DNA from: Microcebus murinus
Taxonomy: Eukaryota > Chordata > Mammalia > Primates > Cheirogaleidae
Assembly (NCBI RefSeq): GCF_040939455.1
Contig: NC_134108.1
Coordinates: 53,133,501-53,197,500, forward strand
Direction: 5' to 3'
DNA length: 64,000 bases
The notes under the pieces are model-generated. The model made no database searches, was not told the DNA's origin, and saw only the letters and a list, made by a program, of their open reading frames with translations. A program made the translations under genes and the position numbers. This document shows, one piece after another, positions 56,917-64,000 of this stretch; within the stretch, counting starts at the first letter, position 1; the number at the start of each line of letters is the position of its first letter.

Positions 56917-57921
56917 TTATATCCGTGGATTATTATTATGATGTTCCGTGCATAACGCTGTTTTAAGTACTTCTTGTAGGGCTGGTCTTGTCTTGGTGAA
57001 TTCTCTGAGCCTTTGCTTGTCTGAGAATGTTTTTATTTCTCCTTCATATATGAAGCTTAGTTTTGCAGGGAATAATATTCTAGGCTGGGCATTGTTTTGT
57101 TTCAAAAGAGTGAGAATGGGGCCCCAGTCTCTCCTTGCTTGTAAAGTCTCATTAGAGAAGTCTGATGTTATTCGAATTGGCTTTCCCTTGTATGTCACTT
57201 GCTTCTTTTGTCTTACAGCTCTTAGAAGGGCCTCTTTAGTTGATACTTTGGTCAGTCTGATGACTGCATGACGTGACGTCTTCCTGTTTGCATTGAATCT
57301 CCCAGGGGTCCTCTGGGCTTCTTGAACTTGTATATCGAGATTTTGAGCAAGGCCTGGGAAATTTTCCTCTATTATATCTTCAAAAAGCTTGTCCAGCCCT
57401 TGAGTGTTGTCTTCCTCCCCTTCGGCTAAACCTATGACCCTCACGTTAGGTTTTTTCACATAATCCCACAGCTCTTGTAGGCTTTGGTCTTTTCTCTTGT
57501 TTCTCTGCTGTATTTCTGTGACTGATTTATTTAATTGGAAGGTGTTATCTTCAAGCTCTGAGATTCTTTCTTCTGCTTGATCTACCCTGTTCTTGAGACT
57601 TTCCACAGTATTTTGTAGTTCTCTGAGTTGATTCTTCATCTCCAGGACTTCGGTTAAAGTTTTCTTCACTGTGTCAATCTCTTTGTTGAACCTTTGTTCC
57701 ATTTCTTGGAGGTTTTTTGTGTTTTCTTGGTGTTGGTTATTGAGTTGTTGTTGCAGCTGGGTGAGTGTTCTTATGATCCACATACGAAATTCCTTTTCTG
57801 TCATATTGGTTGCCTGATTTTGGTCGGTGTCCGTTTCTAGGGGGCTGGTGCTCCTCCTTGGGGGTGTGTTTTCCGTTTGGTTCTTCATATTTCCTGAGTT
57901 CTTTCGCTGATTTCTTCCCAT
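56917..57921 (-). CDS. Inner L1 ORF1p, intact, 334 residues
   Basis: ORF1p binds L1 RNA as a trimer and acts as a nucleic-acid chaperone in the L1 ribonucleoprotein. The frame is uninterrupted from ATG at 57921. An unstructured N-terminus (1-45) is followed by a heptad-rich coiled coil (about 46-152; e.g. LQNTVESLKNRVDQAEERIS), an RRM (about 157-252; NVRVIGLAEGEEDN, then KVSTKEALLRAVRQKKQV) and a C-terminal domain (about 253-320; RITSDFSNETLQARRDW). Length matches typical mammalian ORF1p. It is separated from ORF2 by 41 bases. It could in principle still be translated from an L1 transcript; whether it is expressed cannot be seen here. Confidence 0.92.
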   Translation of the reverse strand: MGRNQRKNSGNMKNQTENTPPRRSTSPLETDTDQNQATNMTEKEFRMWIIRTLTQLQQQLNNQHQENTKNLQEMEQRFNKEIDTVKKTLTEVLEMKNQLRELQNTVESLKNRVDQAEERISELEDNTFQLNKSVTEIQQRNKRKDQSLQELWDYVKKPNVRVIGLAEGEEDNTQGLDKLFEDIIEENFPGLAQNLDIQVQEAQRTPGRFNANRKTSRHAVIRLTKVSTKEALLRAVRQKKQVTYKGKPIRITSDFSNETLQARRDWGPILTLLKQNNAQPRILFPAKLSFIYEGEIKTFSDKQRLREFTKTRPALQEVLKTALCTEHHNNNPRI

Positions 57922-59301
57922 GTCGATGAGTTGTTGTTTCTTTCCTTAGGTTATTGTTTGGGTATTCACACACCTTGTTTAGTTTCTGAGGCGTTAGGTG
58001 GTGCCTGTGGGTGAAATTGGACCACTCCCTGTATATTGAGTCAGTGGATGCCGTGGCTAGGATGTGCAAGATGCTGTCCCTGTCAGTAGGTGGCGTTTGC
58101 TTGGAGGAACAGGCTATGGTGTTGATTTTGAGTCCTGTTATCAGCTCTCGTTCTGGGCGGAGCTGGGTTAGGTAAGCCTGCCCTCAGGCCGTTAGCAGGG
58201 GTCAAAGTTCTGTTCTCAGCTTCCAGGGAAAGCTGTCAGGGCGGGGCTGGAATGGTCCCACTCAGCCAGAAAGTCTGGGTGTGGGGGTGGGGCTGTCTGA
58301 GACCCGCAGTCTGCAGCAGGCCTGGCTTCTTTCCACCCTCCCCAACTCTGCAGCTACTCCTGGGCCTCTGCCAGCAGGCCAGACCACAAGCCACCAGGCC
58401 TCCCCGGACTGTGGTGCCGGCGGGGAGGTTCCCTGCACAGGAACGCCACCTGGGTTGGGCGCACGGCCTCCTCCTGGGAGGAGGGTTGTCCTCTAGGGCG
58501 CTGATCCGCGCCTGGAGGCACACAGCCCTCAGTAGGCTGTTCACGCACAACCCTTCTGTGCCCTGGGCAATGCTAGCCCTCGGTGCAGTGGATCTGGTCT
58601 GCAGGTCTGACCTCTGGGTCCCAGAGTTCAAACTGTATTCCCACCAGGGAGAGGATTTCCGGTCTTAATTCACCCACAGGGAGCCCAAGCTGGGTCTATG
58701 TCTCTCAGCCTCTGAGTCGGCACCGTTTTCCTGGGAACACGGTGCCAGCAGCACCTGGCAGGGCGGGCGGGGTCCCAAACGGGAAGGTCCCATTCCCTGG
58801 AGGTGCCTCCGGCTGGTGGCTGTATTGTCTCTCTGGGCAGCCGCGGGTAGGGTCGTCGGAGGGGAGGAGGAGGCAATATGGCGCCTGCCGCGCGGCTCGG
58901 GTCCGTGCACACGGAGGCGCCCGGAGGAAGTTGGGAATCTGGTGCCACGTCTGCTGCAGGCTCACCGTTGGCAGGCGGCGGCAGTCTCTGGGCTGATGCC
59001 CGCAGGTCTCTCCACCCGCTGGGGAGCCCACCAGCAGTCCCGAATGCAGGGGAGGGGAAACAGCAGATCCACCTACCCTTGCCGCTGGTCTCCGGGCTGC
59101 TCCGGTGGTCTCAGCCTCCGGTTCTCCTCCGCAGCCTCCTTCCGTGGAGTCTCCCGGGGCCTCAGGTACCCCTCCTTCCGGCCCTTGTCCGTTGTATGCT
59201 CGTCTTCTTGCTTCTTTCCTCTAGTTTCTGCTAGAATCGGTCTTTTCTGCAGAGACCCTCTGTCTGGCGGTGTTATTCATCCGCCATCTTGCTCCGACCC
59301 C
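57922..59301 (-). promoter_or_regulatory. Inner L1 5' UTR / internal promoter, GC-rich
   Basis: About 1.38 kb upstream of ORF1, much richer in G+C and CpG than anything else in the window, especially 58150-59250. The first bases on the L1 strand read GGAGCAAGATGGCGG. CAAGATGGC is the YY1 site found at the same place in human L1, where it sets the transcription start. Several overlapping open frames here are by-products of high GC content. Confidence 0.85.
59280..59292 (-). promoter_or_regulatory. YY1-type site at the L1 5' end
   Basis: GCAAGATGGCGG on the - strand, starting about 9 bases from the L1 5' end. The core AAGATGGC is the YY1 consensus. Confidence 0.7.
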
Positions 59302-62919
<3,618 letters not shown>

Positions 62920-62960
62920 TGTAATATCTGGCCTTTAATATCTTTGGGTTTTGGTTGTTT

Positions 62961-63953
62961 TTATATCCGTGGGTTATTATTATGATGTTCCGTGCATAAC
63001 GCTGTTTTAAGTACTTCTTGTAGGGCTGGTCTTGTCTTGGTGAATTCTCTGAGCCTTTGCTTGTCTGAGAATGTTTTTATTTCTCCTTCATATACGAAGC
63101 TTAGTTTTGCAGGGAATAATATTCTAGGCTGGGCATTGTTTTGTTTCAAAAGAGTGAGAATGGGGCCCCAGTCTCTCCTTGCTTGTAAAGTCTCATTAGA
63201 GAAGTCTGATGTTATTCGAATTGGCTTTCCCTTGTATGTTACTTGCTTCTTTTGTCTTACAGCTCTTAGAAGGGCCTCTTTAGTTGATACTTTGGTCAGT
63301 CTGATGACTGCATGACGTGACGTCTTCCTGTTTGCGTTGAATCTCCCAGGGGTCCTCTGAGCTTCTTGAGCTTGTATATCAAGATTTTGAGCAAGGCCTG
63401 GGAAATTTTCCTCTATTATATCTTCAAATAGCTTGTCCAACCCTTGAGTGTTGTCCTCTTCCCCTTCTGGTAACCCTATGACCCTCACATTAGGTTTCTT
63501 CACATAATCCCACAGCTCTTGTAGGCTTTGCTCTTTTCTCTTGTTTCTCTGCTCTATTTCTGTGACTGATTTATTTAATTGGAGGGTGTTATCTTCAACC
63601 TCTGAGATTCTTTCTTCTGTTTGATCTACCCTGTTCTTGAGACTTTCCACTGTATTTTGTAGTTCCTTGAATTGACTCTTCATTTCCAGGAGTTCGGTTA
63701 CACTTTTCTTCATTGTGTCTATTTCTTTTTCCAGGTCCTGGAGGCTTTTTGTGGTTTCTTTGTGTTGGTTTTTGAGTTGTTGTTTCAGCTGGGTGAGTGT
63801 TCTTATGATCCACATATGAAATTCCTCTTCTGTCATATTGGTTGCCTCATTTTGGTCGCTGTCCGTTTCTAAGGGGCTGGTGCTCCTCTTTGGGGGTGTG
63901 TTTTCCGTTTGGTTCTTCATATTTCCTGAGTTCTTTCACTGATTTCTTCCCAT
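62961..63953 (-). pseudogene. Outer L1 ORF1, nonsense at codon 6, otherwise open
   Basis: The ATG at 63951-63953 is followed by MGRNQ and TGA at 63936-63938, where the inner copy has CGA (Arg6), a CpG-type change. From the next Met (63920) 319 codons are open to the normal end NNNPRI. The coiled coil differs much from the inner copy (TKSLQDLEKEIDTMKKSVTE against TKNLQEMEQRFNKEIDTVKK) and is four residues shorter there, while the RRM and C-terminal domain are almost the same. Re-initiation at Met12 would give a nearly whole protein; not shown. Confidence 0.9.
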
Positions 63954-64000
63954 GTCGATGAGTTGTTGTTTCTTTCCTTAAGTTATTGTTTGGGTATTCA

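Larger units (their letters stand above)
52757..59301 (-). mobile_element. Inner L1, full length (~6.5 kb), inserted in the outer L1
   Basis: It is complete from a GGGGGTCGGAGCAAGATGGC start (reverse strand, 59301) through 5' UTR, ORF1, ORF2 and 3' UTR to an A-tail. CCTTTGCCCACTTTTT is perfectly duplicated at 52741-52756 and 59302-59317. The site reads TTTTT/AA on the + strand, the L1 endonuclease preference. The A-tail is double, with 20 bases of foreign sequence between the two A-runs. ORF1 is intact and ORF2 has three nonsense codons, so the copy cannot move itself. Confidence 0.96.

Overview
The window is a piece of a primate nuclear genome, most likely from a strepsirrhine (lemur-type) primate. 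Many Alu copies carry the strepsirrhine-type right arm, with a TTGGCCAATTAATTTC-like stretch and GTGCCGTGGCGTCAGCC / CTCACAGCAACCTCAAACTCC signatures. The young LINE-1s are neither human-type nor rodent-type. There are no prokaryotic features, no tRNA genes and no CRISPR arrays.

Bases 1-44270 hold the 3' two thirds of one gene, HACE1 (HECT-domain E3 ubiquitin ligase with ankyrin repeats), on the + strand. I resolved 14 coding exons by GT-AG splice sites and reading phase. Joined, they give 633 complete residues plus the last base of one split codon, with no frameshift or stop. Counted back from a 909-residue protein this is residue 276 to the end, and it puts the known catalytic cysteine exactly at 876. 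The ankyrin repeats and promoter lie before the window. The introns hold ordinary mammalian repeats: MIR, L2, old L1, a Tigger fossil, hAT elements and several Alus. They also hold a 40-nt antisense 5S rRNA tailless retropseudogene inside an L1.

Bases 44271-51900 are the HACE1 3' untranslated region followed by intergenic sequence with scattered old repeats and one MIR split by an LTR-like insertion.

Bases 51904-64000 are a nest of young LINE-1s, all on the - strand. An outer L1 (51904-52756 and 59302 to beyond the window end) was interrupted by a full-length inner L1 (52757-59301). The inner copy is flanked by a perfect 16-bp target-site duplication at a TTTTT/AA endonuclease site and carries an apparent 20-nt 3' transduction. 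An Alu later landed in the outer copy (60860-61194). The inner L1 keeps an intact 334-residue ORF1. Its ORF2 stays in one frame over 1292 codons but has three nonsense codons. Two of those are shared with the outer copy, and a 1.78-kb tract is almost identical between the copies while the rest differs by a few per cent.

I found no new multi-gene system. The most unusual items are the shared ORF2 stops with the homogenised tract, the short 3' transduction, and the 5S fragment.
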